A DNA stretch of 9,337 nt from G020353355 sp050116155 (GCA_050116155.1 JASFPE010000192.1:1-9337); one strand, 5' to 3'. Counted from the stretch's first letter, positions 1 to 6,532 are shown. Numbers and translations are program-made. Notes: generated from the letters alone by a model not told the origin.

Positions 1-126
1 GATATTATGATGGATGCTATATAATGTCAAATAGTTGGCGTCACGCGGCACCCAAACCTTCATGCCATCGAGCAACCTTATACTCCCAACCCCAAATTTT
101 TCTCTTTCTTCTGTAAACCTTATTTG

Positions 127-140
127 AGACGCATGCGTCT
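127..140. promoter_or_regulatory. Perfect 14-bp palindrome, candidate operator
   Basis: AGACGCATGCGTCT is an exact inverted repeat with no spacer. It lies about 55 bp upstream of the start of the secreted-protein gene at 195, where an operator or control element could sit. I found no convincing -35/-10 pair beside it, so linking it to that gene is inference. The surrounding 1-194 region has no supported gene. A 14-bp perfect palindrome is uncommon by chance but not proof of function. Confidence 0.35.
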
Positions 141-194
141 AATTGACTAAAGCCCAACGTGAGTGCGAGAACCAGTTCCAAAAAGGAGAAAAAA

Positions 195-587
195 ATGAAT
201 AAGCTTCTATTGGTCGTTTTTTTAGCAATTACAATGCTTTTCGCCATCCCCTGTGAAGGATATGCAGGAAAAACAAGCGTCGTTATCAGCGCCCACTATA
301 GGCCAGGGCCTTGGTGGAGATATCCCGGACCATGGCGGCATCATCACCCAAGGCCGCGTTTTTTCTGGAGAGGCTCAATTGTGGTGGGGCCATGGTACCC
401 GCCCGGCTACTATGCCCCCCCACCGGTAATCGTTCAGCAACAGCCTCCGGTGTATGTCCAGCCGGAGCAGCAGGAAGACAATTACTGGTACTACTGTCGG
501 AATCCTGAAGGCTACTATCCATACGTCAGAAACTGCGAGAACGGATGGATGAAGGTCGTACCGGATGCAACCCCGTCCAACCCGTAA
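195..587 (+). CDS. Secreted Pro/Tyr/Trp-rich small protein with a YYPYV-C-W C-terminal motif
   Basis: This is a 130-residue predicted exported protein of unknown function. Residues 1-24 form a signal peptide: Asn-Lys start, hydrophobic core LLLVVFLAITMLFAI, and a likely cleavage after GYA. Cys20 follows a proline, so it is a poor lipobox. The mature N-terminal half is rich in Pro, Trp, Arg and His (PGPWWRYPGPWRHHH), followed by a Tyr/Pro/Gln linker. The C-terminus carries YYCRNPEGYYPYVRNC with Cys101 and Cys114, then GW and VVP. I recognise this pattern from small exported proteobacterial proteins often annotated only as proline-rich. The two cysteines could form a disulfide outside the cytoplasm (inference). 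I chose the ATG at 195 because AAGGAG precedes it and the signal peptide begins there; an in-frame ATG at 159 would add 12 charged residues and has no ribosome site. The stop overlaps the ribosome binding site of the lipoprotein gene, so the two are co-transcribed. An envelope role is likely but no activity can be assigned. Confidence 0.85.
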   Translation: MNKLLLVVFLAITMLFAIPCEGYAGKTSVVISAHYRPGPWWRYPGPWRHHHPRPRFFWRGSIVVGPWYPPGYYAPPPVIVQQQPPVYVQPEQQEDNYWYYCRNPEGYYPYVRNCENGWMKVVPDATPSNP

Positions 588-603
588 AGGAGGTCATTGC
601 AGC

Positions 604-1152
604 ATGGAATTGAAACGAAACCTTTTATTATGTTTCGCGCTGGTGATGCTGTGCGGTTGTGCGACGATGCCGGCAGGTCCGAGTGTCATGGTTCTGCCGG
701 AGCCGGGCAAGCCGTTTGAGGTATTTCAGTCCGATGATGCGGCCTGCCGGCAATGGGCCATGCAGCAGATTCAAAAGGCGCCCAATGAAATCGTCAATCA
801 GAATCTTGCCGACGGCGCGGTGATCGGTACCATCATAGGTGCCGGACTGGGTGCTGCAATCGGCGCTGCCTCCGGCAACGCCGCCACCGGAGCTGCCATC
901 GGCGCCGGCAGCGGCCTTGTCACCGGCACCGCTGTGGCAAGCGGTCCGGCTTACGCAGCCGGGATGGATGCCCAGCGGAAATATGACAATGCCTATCAGC
1001 AATGCATGTATGCAAAGGGCAACCAGATCCCGGGGTTTGTGGCCGCCCCCAAGGGGCCACGTGGGATACCCCCTCCACCGCCTCCAGGCTACACCGAGCG
1101 TCCCCCCGCTTCGAGCAGCACCGGAGACACCCCCATTATTCCCCCGCCATAG
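604..1152 (+). CDS. Glycine-zipper outer-membrane-type lipoprotein
   Basis: This is a 182-residue predicted lipoprotein. A basic N-terminus (ELKRN) and a hydrophobic segment lead to the lipobox LCGC, with Cys19 as the lipid-modified residue. Next is a FQSDDAACRQWA segment with Cys48. Residues about 71-115 form a Gly/Ala glycine-zipper region with repeated GAxxG spacing, likely a membrane-associated helical hairpin. Then comes YQQCMYAKGNQIPG with Cys134, and a proline-rich tail containing six prolines in a row. Glycine-zipper lipoproteins of this layout are common in Gram-negative bacteria and mostly uncharacterised. The start at 604 is preferred because AAAGGAGG (586-593) lies 10 bp upstream and the signal peptide starts there; an in-frame ATG at 565 would lie inside the preceding gene. 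It is the second gene of a two-gene operon with the secreted protein at 195 and is followed by an intrinsic terminator. A structural or stress-related envelope role is inference. Confidence 0.88.
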   Translation: MELKRNLLLCFALVMLCGCATMPAGPSVMVLPEPGKPFEVFQSDDAACRQWAMQQIQKAPNEIVNQNLADGAVIGTIIGAGLGAAIGAASGNAATGAAIGAGSGLVTGTAVASGPAYAAGMDAQRKYDNAYQQCMYAKGNQIPGFVAAPKGPRGIPPPPPPGYTERPPASSSTGDTPIIPPP

Positions 1153-1171
1153 TATAGCGAGAGGATATGAC

Positions 1172-1193
1172 GTCGTTTGGGGACGACTTTTTT
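1172..1193 (+). terminator. Rho-independent terminator after the lipoprotein gene
   Basis: GTCGTT (1172-1177), a TGGG loop and GACGAC (1182-1187) form a 6-bp stem with one T-G wobble next to the loop. A run of six T follows directly (1188-1193). It begins 20 bp after the lipoprotein stop, so it fits the end of the 195-1152 operon. On the minus strand the same hairpin lacks a trailing T run, so it should not serve the convergent ligase gene equally well. Confidence 0.8.
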
Positions 1194-1253
1194 ATAGCCC
1201 TCACGGATATTTATCGACCTGGATGGATTTTCTCAATTCTTTAATTCGATTGC

Positions 1254-2777
1254 TCATTTCCCATCGCTATGCTTTTGGTGCAAATCAACTGACTTACGAA
1301 TTTCGCGCTTTAGTATTTTGCCGGCCGGAGATTTTGGAAAATCGTCGACAAACAAAACTTTTTTAGGCGCCTTGTAGGAAGCTATTCTTTCTTTACAAAA
1401 AATGATCAGATCATCTTCAGAACACGTGTGTTGTTGCTTGATTTTAACGTAAGCCGTAACGGCTTCACCATAATCGGCATGCGGCATACCGACAACGGCA
1501 CACTCTTCGACTGTCGGATGGGTGAATAAAATTTCCTCCACTTCGGTGGGATAGACGTTCAAGCCACCGCTGATGATTATGTCCTTGATACGATCGACGA
1601 TATACAGGTACCCGTCCTTATCCAGGCGTCCGACATCCCCGGAATGCAGCCATCCGTTGCGCAAAACCCTTTCGGTTTCTTCAACATTGTTGAAATAACC
1701 CTTCATGATGTTGGGACCGCGCATAACAATCTCGCCGGAATCACCGGAGGGTACTTCGTTGTTTTCATCGTCGACGATTTTAACTTCAACAACGCCCGCC
1801 GGAGTACCCACTGATCCGACCTTGTGATGGTAAAGGTGGTTAAATGTGACCAGAGATGACGTCTCGGTCATCCCGTAGGCCTCATGGATCGTCAGATTGA
1901 ACATGTCCTTCCACTGGCGCACGATTTCGGAGGCCATGCTGGTGGCAGCGGAAAAACAATATTTGACCGATGATAGATATTTTCGGCTACCCGGCGTGTT
2001 CAGCAAACGGATAAAGACGGTGGGAACCGAATAAAAACGTGTAATATTGTCGGACTGGATAGATGAAAGCATCCGGTCCATATCAAAGCTTTTGTGAAGC
2101 ACCAGCGTGCCGCAACCGTACAGGGTTGAATTCATGATGTGATTGCCGCCAAACACATGATTTAACGGCATGAAGCACAGCGCTACATCTTCGGGAACCG
2201 CCCGCTCGTGATAGCATACGTTTTGTGAGGTATATAAAATGTTGCCATGGGTCAACATCGCGCCTTTGGGCACACCGGTGGTACCGCCGGTAAAAAGAAT
2301 GACACATTCATCATCCGGGCTGCAATCCACCGGAGCAAAAGGCTCATTTTCAGTGGAGCGGGTTTCAAAAATTGAAGCGAGAACACGATCGTTTTCCAAA
2401 ACAACGATATCTTTGACCGTCGGAATCGTTTCCCGCACCGGCACCTGGGGCAGGAGTTCATCACAGGTAATCAACACGGAGGACTGGGAATCATTCAGTA
2501 AGTGTTCGGCTTCCTTTTGTTTGTAAGCGGAGCTGACACACACCGCCACCGCACCCAACCTGATGATTCCATAGTATATCGCTATCCACTCCGGGCGGTT
2601 CGGCATAAAAATGGCGACTCTGTCGCCGCGGCGGGAGCCCTGCTCTCTCAGGTAAAAGGCAATCCGATCCGTGGCAGACTTAAGACTGCCGTAGGCATAC
2701 TGATTTTCCCCATCTATCAGAGCAATCTTGTCCTTAAAACTTAGCGCTCCGTTGTCGATAATGCTGGAAAGATTCAA
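1254..2777 (-). CDS. AMP-dependent acyl-CoA synthetase/ligase (class I adenylate-forming)
   Basis: This 507-residue enzyme of the ANL superfamily should activate a carboxylic acid with ATP to an acyl-AMP and then form the CoA thioester in the cytoplasm. The core motifs are all present: the phosphate loop TGGTTGVPKG (163-172, with Gly where many members have Ser), YGMTETS (301-307), SGD with Asp381, DRIKD with Arg396, the hinge-region GGLNVYPTEVEE, and the C-terminal catalytic Lys487 in PAGKILK. The length is typical of medium/long-chain fatty-acid or aromatic-acid ligases; the acyl-binding pocket cannot be read with confidence, so the substrate is unknown. Translation probably starts at a TTG (2777-2775): AGGA lies about 9 bp upstream and no ATG gives a better start. 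The gene is convergent with the lipoprotein operon and divergent from a FadR-type regulator whose operator-like dyad lies over this gene's promoter. That regulator is therefore the likely controller, perhaps responding to the acyl-CoA produced. Confidence 0.95.
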   Translation of the reverse strand: MNLSSIIDNGALSFKDKIALIDGENQYAYGSLKSATDRIAFYLREQGSRRGDRVAIFMPNRPEWIAIYYGIIRLGAVAVCVSSAYKQKEAEHLLNDSQSSVLITCDELLPQVPVRETIPTVKDIVVLENDRVLASIFETRSTENEPFAPVDCSPDDECVILFTGGTTGVPKGAMLTHGNILYTSQNVCYHERAVPEDVALCFMPLNHVFGGNHIMNSTLYGCGTLVLHKSFDMDRMLSSIQSDNITRFYSVPTVFIRLLNTPGSRKYLSSVKYCFSAATSMASEIVRQWKDMFNLTIHEAYGMTETSSLVTFNHLYHHKVGSVGTPAGVVEVKIVDDENNEVPSGDSGEIVMRGPNIMKGYFNNVEETERVLRNGWLHSGDVGRLDKDGYLYIVDRIKDIIISGGLNVYPTEVEEILFTHPTVEECAVVGMPHADYGEAVTAYVKIKQQHTCSEDDLIIFCKERIASYKAPKKVLFVDDFPKSPAGKILKREIRKSVDLHQKHSDGK

Positions 2778-2809
2778 AATAAATTCCTATCTATTAGAGA
2801 TTGTGCTTG

Positions 2810-2829
2810 ATTGGTCTTACATTAAATGT
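2810..2829. promoter_or_regulatory. Putative FadR/GntR-family operator between ligase and regulator
   Basis: ATTGGTCTTACAT (2810-2822) carries the GTnnnAC core and a perfect left half (ATTGGT) of the operator pattern known for FCD-domain GntR regulators such as PdhR and LldR; the right half is degenerate. It overlaps a second exact dyad, ACATTAAATGT (2819-2829). Both sit on the -10 and expected start site of the minus-strand ligase promoter, where binding would block transcription. That the divergent regulator binds here is inference from position and family. Confidence 0.5.
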
Positions 2830-2848
2830 TAATTATGTTGTATGTCAA
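2821..2848 (-). promoter_or_regulatory. Sigma-70-type promoter of the acyl-CoA ligase gene
   Basis: Read on the minus strand, a perfect -35 TTGACA (2848-2843) is followed after 16 bp by TTTAAT (2826-2821), five of six matches to TATAAT. Transcription would start near 2814, leaving a short leader before the TTG start codon at 2777. The FadR-like dyads overlap the -10 and start site. Confidence 0.6.
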
Positions 2849-2917
2849 GCCAAAAATTTGCAAGATGTTATTGGAAACCCTTAGGTTAATCTCATTTAAT
2901 ATCGAAGAAAGCAGATC

Positions 2918-3652
2918 ATGGTGTCAGACTTCAAACCAATAAAACAATCTCGCATTTCTGAAGAGGTTCTCAGCCAGCTTAAAGAGGCCATTTTGCTGGG
3001 AAAATACAAATCCGGTCAAAAAATACCTTCCGAAAGAGAGTTGACCGAAGCGTTTCAGGTCAGTCGAGGTGTCGTCCGGGAAGCCATAAGGGCTCTGGAA
3101 ATAACCGGTTTTGTGGTTTTGCGCCAGGGTCCTGCCGGTGGGGCCTTTGTCACTGACCTATCTTTCGACCATATCGGCAACGCATTTCTGGATCTTTTTC
3201 TGGCAAACAAGGTTTCTATACCGGAATTGGCCCATGTTCGCTATTACATCGAACCCGAGGTCGCCCGTCTGGCAGCAGCCAATCCAAACAAAGATGATAT
3301 AAAGCGTCTCATAGAAGCCCAGGAGGCGGAATATCTGCCGGTCACCACAACATCGGCGCGAATTACCCAGTTCCAGAAAGTTCATGTCATCATCGCTGAA
3401 ATGTGCGGCAATCATTTTTTCGAAGCGATCACCAAATCGATGATGCGACTGACATATGAAATTGTCGAAGCGGTGGATCCGGACCACAAAGCCCTGCACA
3501 TGCCCGGGGAACACCGCGCAATTATTGATTCCATTATTGAAGCAGACCCAAAGGCCGCCGCAGCGGCAATGGCACAACATTTGGATAAATTTTGCGCCAG
3601 CTTGATAAAAATGGAAAAAATTTATCGTCAGAAACTGGCAGTCGCTGTATAG
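2918..3652 (+). CDS. GntR-family transcriptional regulator, FadR subfamily (FCD domain)
   Basis: This is a 244-residue DNA-binding regulator. Residues about 10-78 are a GntR winged helix-turn-helix: EEVLSQLKEAILLGKYKSGQ, then PSERELTEAF, SRGVVREAIRAL and a wing ending near VLRQGPAGGAFV. Residues about 95-235 are the all-helical FCD ligand-binding domain, with RYYIEPEVARLAA, FQKVHVIIAEMCGN (His156), EHRAI (His199) and QHL (His221). These three His match the usual FCD metal site, so a metal-assisted carboxylate or acyl ligand is plausible. The ATG at 2918 gives the standard N-terminus, but the ribosome site (GAAGAAAG) is weak and I found no strong promoter of its own. It is divergent from the acyl-CoA ligase, with an operator-like dyad in the 140-bp gap, so it most likely represses that ligase and possibly itself. 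It need not be the fatty-acid regulator FadR itself: the FCD group also includes regulators of pyruvate, lactate, glycolate and aromatic-acid genes. Confidence 0.93.
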   Translation: MVSDFKPIKQSRISEEVLSQLKEAILLGKYKSGQKIPSERELTEAFQVSRGVVREAIRALEITGFVVLRQGPAGGAFVTDLSFDHIGNAFLDLFLANKVSIPELAHVRYYIEPEVARLAAANPNKDDIKRLIEAQEAEYLPVTTTSARITQFQKVHVIIAEMCGNHFFEAITKSMMRLTYEIVEAVDPDHKALHMPGEHRAIIDSIIEADPKAAAAAMAQHLDKFCASLIKMEKIYRQKLAVAV

Positions 3653-3801
3653 TGCAGGCAATCGCTGGCATGTTAAAAGGAACAGCAAATACAACAAAAT
3701 ATAGTGGTGCCGGTCATTGCGCGCGGTTGCAGTAGATGATGGAGTTGCATTTCACCAGTGAATTGAGAAGCTTGACGGACGAATGCGCCATCTGTAAGGA
3801 G
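3653..3801. other. Intergenic gap between convergent FadR-type and MarR-type regulators
   Basis: These 149 bp separate two genes that point at each other. I see no hairpin followed by a T run on either strand, so no intrinsic terminator is recognisable. There is a short dyad TTCAC-CA-GTGAA near 3750, with a 2-base spacer too small for an RNA loop. Two tiny same-frame ORFs separated by a TAG codon occur here but lack ribosome sites. Confidence 0.5.
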
Positions 3802-4266
3802 TTATCTCTTTAACGACATGCCGTTTTTTAAGATTCGTCTCACCTTGTCCAGAAGCTCAAGTTTTTCATTATTGGATAAATTCTTCAACATGAGCTCCAG
3901 TGAATCGTCTTTTTCTTTTTCAATATGTTTGAGGGTTCTTTTGCCCTTTGGTGTAATTTCGAGCAGGGTTACGCGCTCGTCTCTGGGGTCGGATTTCTTG
4001 AGAATAAATCCGTCTTTTTCCAGCCTTTTGGCGATGCCGGTAATATTGGCACCCGGAACGAGCATGATTCGGCTCACATCGCTCATTTTATTCAGACCGT
4101 TTTTGGAAGCCTCTAGAACCCTCAGGACGTTGTACTGCGGAAATGAAAGTCCGTAATTTCTGAAAATGCCGGAATGGCCCCTCTTGAACGTCTCTGCCGC
4201 CCTCACAATGGCCATCAGGACTTTTTCATCGGTGCTCAGATCGCTTTTGTAGATGCGTTCAGCCAT
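3802..4266 (-). CDS. MarR-family transcriptional regulator
   Basis: This 154-residue protein should act as a dimeric winged helix-turn-helix regulator that senses a small, often aromatic or thioester, ligand. The N-terminal helix (about 10-37) and C-terminal helices (about 110-150, KEKDDSLELMLKNL and EKLELLDKVRRIL) would form the dimer interface. The DNA-binding part spans about 42-105: SFPQYNVLRVLE, then KMSDVSRIMLVPGANITGIAKRL as the helix-turn-helix, then a wing with DPRDERV (Asp93 to Val99) and LEITPKG, which is diagnostic of MarR proteins. AGGGTGA lies just upstream of the ATG at 4266. It is divergent from the corrinoid/UroD/ligase/oxidoreductase operon, and two near-identical operator-like dyads flank the shared 288-bp gap. 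It is therefore the likely repressor of both itself and the operon, released by the pathway substrate or a CoA intermediate (inference). Confidence 0.93.
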   Translation of the reverse strand: MAERIYKSDLSTDEKVLMAIVRAAETFKRGHSGIFRNYGLSFPQYNVLRVLEASKNGLNKMSDVSRIMLVPGANITGIAKRLEKDGFILKKSDPRDERVTLLEITPKGKRTLKHIEKEKDDSLELMLKNLSNNEKLELLDKVRRILKNGMSLKR

Positions 4267-4309
4267 AATGTCACCCTATTACTCTATCGTAAAAATAAAA
4301 TCAATATTT

Positions 4310-4331
4310 AGTATATCAATATATTGACTAT
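4310..4331 (-). promoter_or_regulatory. MarR operator copy 1 and -10 element of the marR-type gene
   Basis: TCAATATATTGACTAT (4316-4331) contains an exact 12-bp palindrome TCAATATATTGA (4316-4327). An extra half site TCAATAT lies exactly 15 bp before it, at 4301. On the minus strand TATACT (4315-4310), five of six matches to a -10 box, directly abuts the palindrome, so bound protein would cover the -35/-10 spacer of the regulator's own promoter. The -35 itself is weak. The sequence recurs at 4497-4512 near the divergent operon, 14 of 16 bases identical. Confidence 0.65.
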
Positions 4332-4468
4332 TTTTTATGAAGTAAACACGGTTTCTTATAAAAAAGCAAAATATTAAACAGATCGAAACATGGTAAAACC
4401 CTCTAAAATCATTAAGTAAAAGACATTTGGAAGTAACAATAAAAGCGGATTGGTGCGATAAAAAGCTG

Positions 4469-4497
4469 TTGACACAAAAATAAAGTTTAATTATTGA
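4469..4497 (+). promoter_or_regulatory. Candidate promoter of the corrinoid-methyl operon
   Basis: A perfect -35 TTGACA (4469-4474) is followed after 17 bp by TATTGA (4492-4497), only three of six matches to the -10 consensus. The weak -10 merges with the MarR operator copy, an arrangement common in repressed promoters. A start near 4504 would give a leader of about 50 nt before the ATG at 4555. Confidence 0.45.
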
Positions 4498-4512
4498 TAG
4501 TCAACTTATTGA
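4494..4512. promoter_or_regulatory. MarR operator copy 2 at the operon promoter
   Basis: Positions 4497-4512 read on the minus strand give TCAATAAGTTGACTAT, which matches copy 1 (4316-4331) at 14 of 16 bases. The plus strand also shows overlapping dyads TTGATAGTCAA (4494-4504) and TCAACTTATTGA (4501-4512). A second TCAATAA half site lies 15 bp away on the minus strand, the same half-site spacing as at copy 1. It overlaps the candidate -10 and start site of the operon, so binding should repress transcription. Confidence 0.65.
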
Positions 4513-4554
4513 ATATTTAGCAAGTTTAACAAACCCTGGATAGGGAATTGATTT

Positions 4555-5187
4555 ATGACGGAAGCATTGGTCCATGCGATAGTAGAAATGCAGGAAGCTA
4601 CCGCACTGCAAAAGGCTAAAGAATTGCTGGATGCGGGGTCCGATCCCCTGAAAATTCTAGATGCCTGCTCTATGGCCATGGAAACCGTTGGAAAACGCTT
4701 TGAGAAGGGAGAGTATTTTTTGCCTAATCTCATGATGGCCGGCGAGATGATGAAACAGATCTCCGAGATGTTAAAACCCCTGCTTAAGGAGGAAAAGACC
4801 GGCGCAGGAAGCGGCAGGGTCCTGATCGGCACTGTGGAGGGAGATATTCATGATATCGGCAAAAACATAGTGACCTTCCTGCTCGAGGCTAACGGCTTCG
4901 AGGTGCGGGATATCGGCATCGATCAGTCTCCGCAAAAATTCGTGGAGGCCATCCAGGACTTTCAGCCCGCTGTGGTGGGCATGAGCGGTTTGCTCACCCT
5001 GGCCTTTGAATCCATGAAAAATACGGTCCAGGCCATTGAAGACGCCGGATTGCGAGAGCAGGTCCGCATCATCATCGGCGGCAGTCAGGTGACCGAACAG
5101 ATCAAAGACTATACCGGAGCCGATGCCCATGGACCGGATGCGATGGTCGGTCTGAGACTCACCAAAAAGTGGATCGGAGGGCAATAG
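4555..5187 (+). CDS. Methyltransferase cognate corrinoid (B12-binding) protein
   Basis: This 210-residue protein resembles the methyl-carrying corrinoid proteins of anaerobic methyltransferase systems (MtaC, MtbC, MttC and acetogen O-demethylase types). Residues about 1-80 form the helical cap domain (ALQKAKELLDAGSD, and EKGEYFLPNLMMAGEMM, a family signature). Residues about 85-210 form the Rossmann-like B12 domain: GDIHDIGKNIV provides D97-x-H99-x-x-G102, with His99 the expected lower axial ligand to cobalt, followed by SGLL (144-147) and the GG pair (175-176). The protein would take a methyl group on cob(I)alamin from a substrate methyltransferase and hand it to a second one. The ATG at 4555 has AGGGA 8 bp upstream. 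It is the first gene of the operon and ends one base before the UroD-like gene, which fits a stoichiometric partner. No reductive activase (RamA-like ferredoxin protein) is present in this window; it must lie elsewhere. The methyl donor is unknown. Confidence 0.93.
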   Translation: MTEALVHAIVEMQEATALQKAKELLDAGSDPLKILDACSMAMETVGKRFEKGEYFLPNLMMAGEMMKQISEMLKPLLKEEKTGAGSGRVLIGTVEGDIHDIGKNIVTFLLEANGFEVRDIGIDQSPQKFVEAIQDFQPAVVGMSGLLTLAFESMKNTVQAIEDAGLREQVRIIIGGSQVTEQIKDYTGADAHGPDAMVGLRLTKKWIGGQ

Positions 5188-5188
5188 C

Positions 5189-6532
5189 ATGCAGGAGCGA
5201 TTTCTTGAAATCTCGGCAGACGCCGATGAGAAGCAAGAGCAACAATTCGCGATATGGCTTGCGGGTGACGGCATCCCCTTTGCCGATGCCGAGGCGGAAG
5301 CGGCCTATCGGGAGCGGGTTAGTCTAATCAAAGATGCCATTCAGCTCAGTCAAAAACCCAATCGCATACCGGTTTGCCCTTCTGCAGGATTTTTCCCCAT
5401 TCAATATGGCGGCATCACGATGTACGATGCCATGTACGACTACGAGGCCCTTAAAAAGGCTTGGGAAAGCTACCACCTGGATCTGGAGCCGGACGCCTAC
5501 AACGGCCCCACCACGATTGTCCCCGGCAAAGTGCTGGATACACTGGAGATGATTTTTTATCAGTGGCCCGGACACGGCGTTGCTAAGAATCGGGAATACC
5601 AATACGTGGAAGATGAATACATGCGGGCAGAGGAATACCAGGACCTGATTGACGATCCGACGGCCTTCTTTCTGACCGCCTATTTCCCGCGCATCTTCGG
5701 TGCCCTGAAACCTTTTGAAACCCTTCCGCTTTTTCCGCCGCTAAATGAGATTCCCCTCGTGCCGCCCACATTCATGCGTTTTGGAACCGAGGAAATGCAA
5801 GGCGCTTTTCAAGCTATGGGGCAGGCCGGCCAGGAGGCGCTGCGATGGAGAACCGCTATCGGTGAAGTCAACATGCGCATCATGGCAAAGGGTTATCCGG
5901 CCTATTCGGGCGGCTTCACCAAGGCCCCTTTCGACGTCATCGGCGACAGCCTGCGGGGCACAAAAGGGGTGATGCTGGACATGTTCCGCTATCCGGATGA
6001 ACTCAAGGAGGCCTGCGAGCGGTTGACGCCTATCATGGTCAAATGCGGTGCGGCCGCCTGCCGTGCCAACGGGCACATCATGCCCTTCATTCCGTTGCAT
6101 AAAGGGGCAGACGGGTTCATGTCCGATGAGCAGTTCCAAGACTTCTATTGGCCAACCCTTCGCAAACTCATCATCGGCCTGATCAATGAGGGTATGGTAC
6201 CCCAGCTTTTCGCCGAGGGCAGCTACAATGAACGGCTGGAGGTCATTGGTGATATTCCCAAAGGAAAGGCCGTCTGGTGGTTCGACCGCACGGATATGAA
6301 ACGGGCCAAGAAAACCGTTGGAAAGGTAGCCTGTCTGGCCGGAAACATGCCCCTGGACCTGCTCTGTACCGGCACCCCCGACCAGGTCAAAACCTATTGT
6401 AAAAACCTGATTGATGAGGCCGGTGCAGATGGCGGATTCATCTTCTCCAGCGGGGCCGGCATGCAGGGATCCAAACCGGAAAATGTGAAGACCATGATGA
6501 CGTTCGCAAAGGAGTACGGGGTGTATCAATAG
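5189..6532 (+). CDS. Uroporphyrinogen-decarboxylase (UroD) family methyltransferase-like protein
   Basis: This 447-residue protein has a C-terminal UroD/MtaA-type barrel (about 195-445) and an N-terminal extension of roughly 190 residues containing PSAGFFPIQYGGITMYDAMYD and PGHG. The family includes HemE and the cobalamin:CoM methyltransferases MtaA/MtbA as well as corrinoid methyltransferases of anaerobes. Recognisable core elements are LHKGADGFMS followed by FYWPTLRKLI (303-328), GNMP (385-388), GTPDQVKTYCKNLID (395-409), GGFIFSSGAGM (415-425) and KPENVKTM (429-436). Where MtaA/MtbA carry the zinc-binding HxCG, this protein has LFAEG (340-344), and where they carry the third zinc Cys it has SSGAG (420-424), by eye alignment. 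It starts 1 bp after the corrinoid gene, with GGAGGG about 8 bp upstream, so a partnership with that protein is strongly implied. Heme synthesis is unlikely in this context. A methyl-transfer role from substrate to corrinoid is the best guess; the exact chemistry is unproven. Confidence 0.88.
   Translation: MQERFLEISADADEKQEQQFAIWLAGDGIPFADAEAEAAYRERVSLIKDAIQLSQKPNRIPVCPSAGFFPIQYGGITMYDAMYDYEALKKAWESYHLDLEPDAYNGPTTIVPGKVLDTLEMIFYQWPGHGVAKNREYQYVEDEYMRAEEYQDLIDDPTAFFLTAYFPRIFGALKPFETLPLFPPLNEIPLVPPTFMRFGTEEMQGAFQAMGQAGQEALRWRTAIGEVNMRIMAKGYPAYSGGFTKAPFDVIGDSLRGTKGVMLDMFRYPDELKEACERLTPIMVKCGAAACRANGHIMPFIPLHKGADGFMSDEQFQDFYWPTLRKLIIGLINEGMVPQLFAEGSYNERLEVIGDIPKGKAVWWFDRTDMKRAKKTVGKVACLAGNMPLDLLCTGTPDQVKTYCKNLIDEAGADGGFIFSSGAGMQGSKPENVKTMMTFAKEYGVYQ

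Noticed and set aside
2..30. Minus-strand TTGACA (30-25) with TAATAT (7-2) 17 bp away, a possible outward promoter
   Set aside because: The -10 match is only moderate, no gene in view is served by it, and the window ends immediately.
159..194. Upstream ATG (159) as start of the secreted protein
   Set aside because: It would add 12 polar residues before the signal peptide and has no ribosome site, whereas 195 is preceded by AAGGAG.
41..247. Minus-strand open frame (68 codons) across the upstream region and the start of the secreted-protein gene
   Set aside because: It overlaps the signal peptide of the gene at 195, has no clear ribosome site, and its product shows no recognisable feature.
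1160..1253. The hairpin at 1172-1187 as a bidirectional terminator for the convergent ligase
   Set aside because: On the minus strand the stem is followed by GTCATATCC, not a T run, so only the plus-strand terminator is supported.
3670..3813. Two tiny same-frame ORFs (21 and 25 codons) separated by one TAG, the second with a CxxC motif
   Set aside because: An amber read-through or small-protein reading is tempting near a methyl-transfer operon, but neither has a ribosome site, both are within chance length, and no pyrrolysine genes are visible.
5189..6532. Calling the UroD-like gene hemE (heme synthesis)
   Set aside because: The protein is about 100 residues longer than HemE, has a long N-terminal extension, and is one base from a corrinoid protein gene in a catabolic-type operon.
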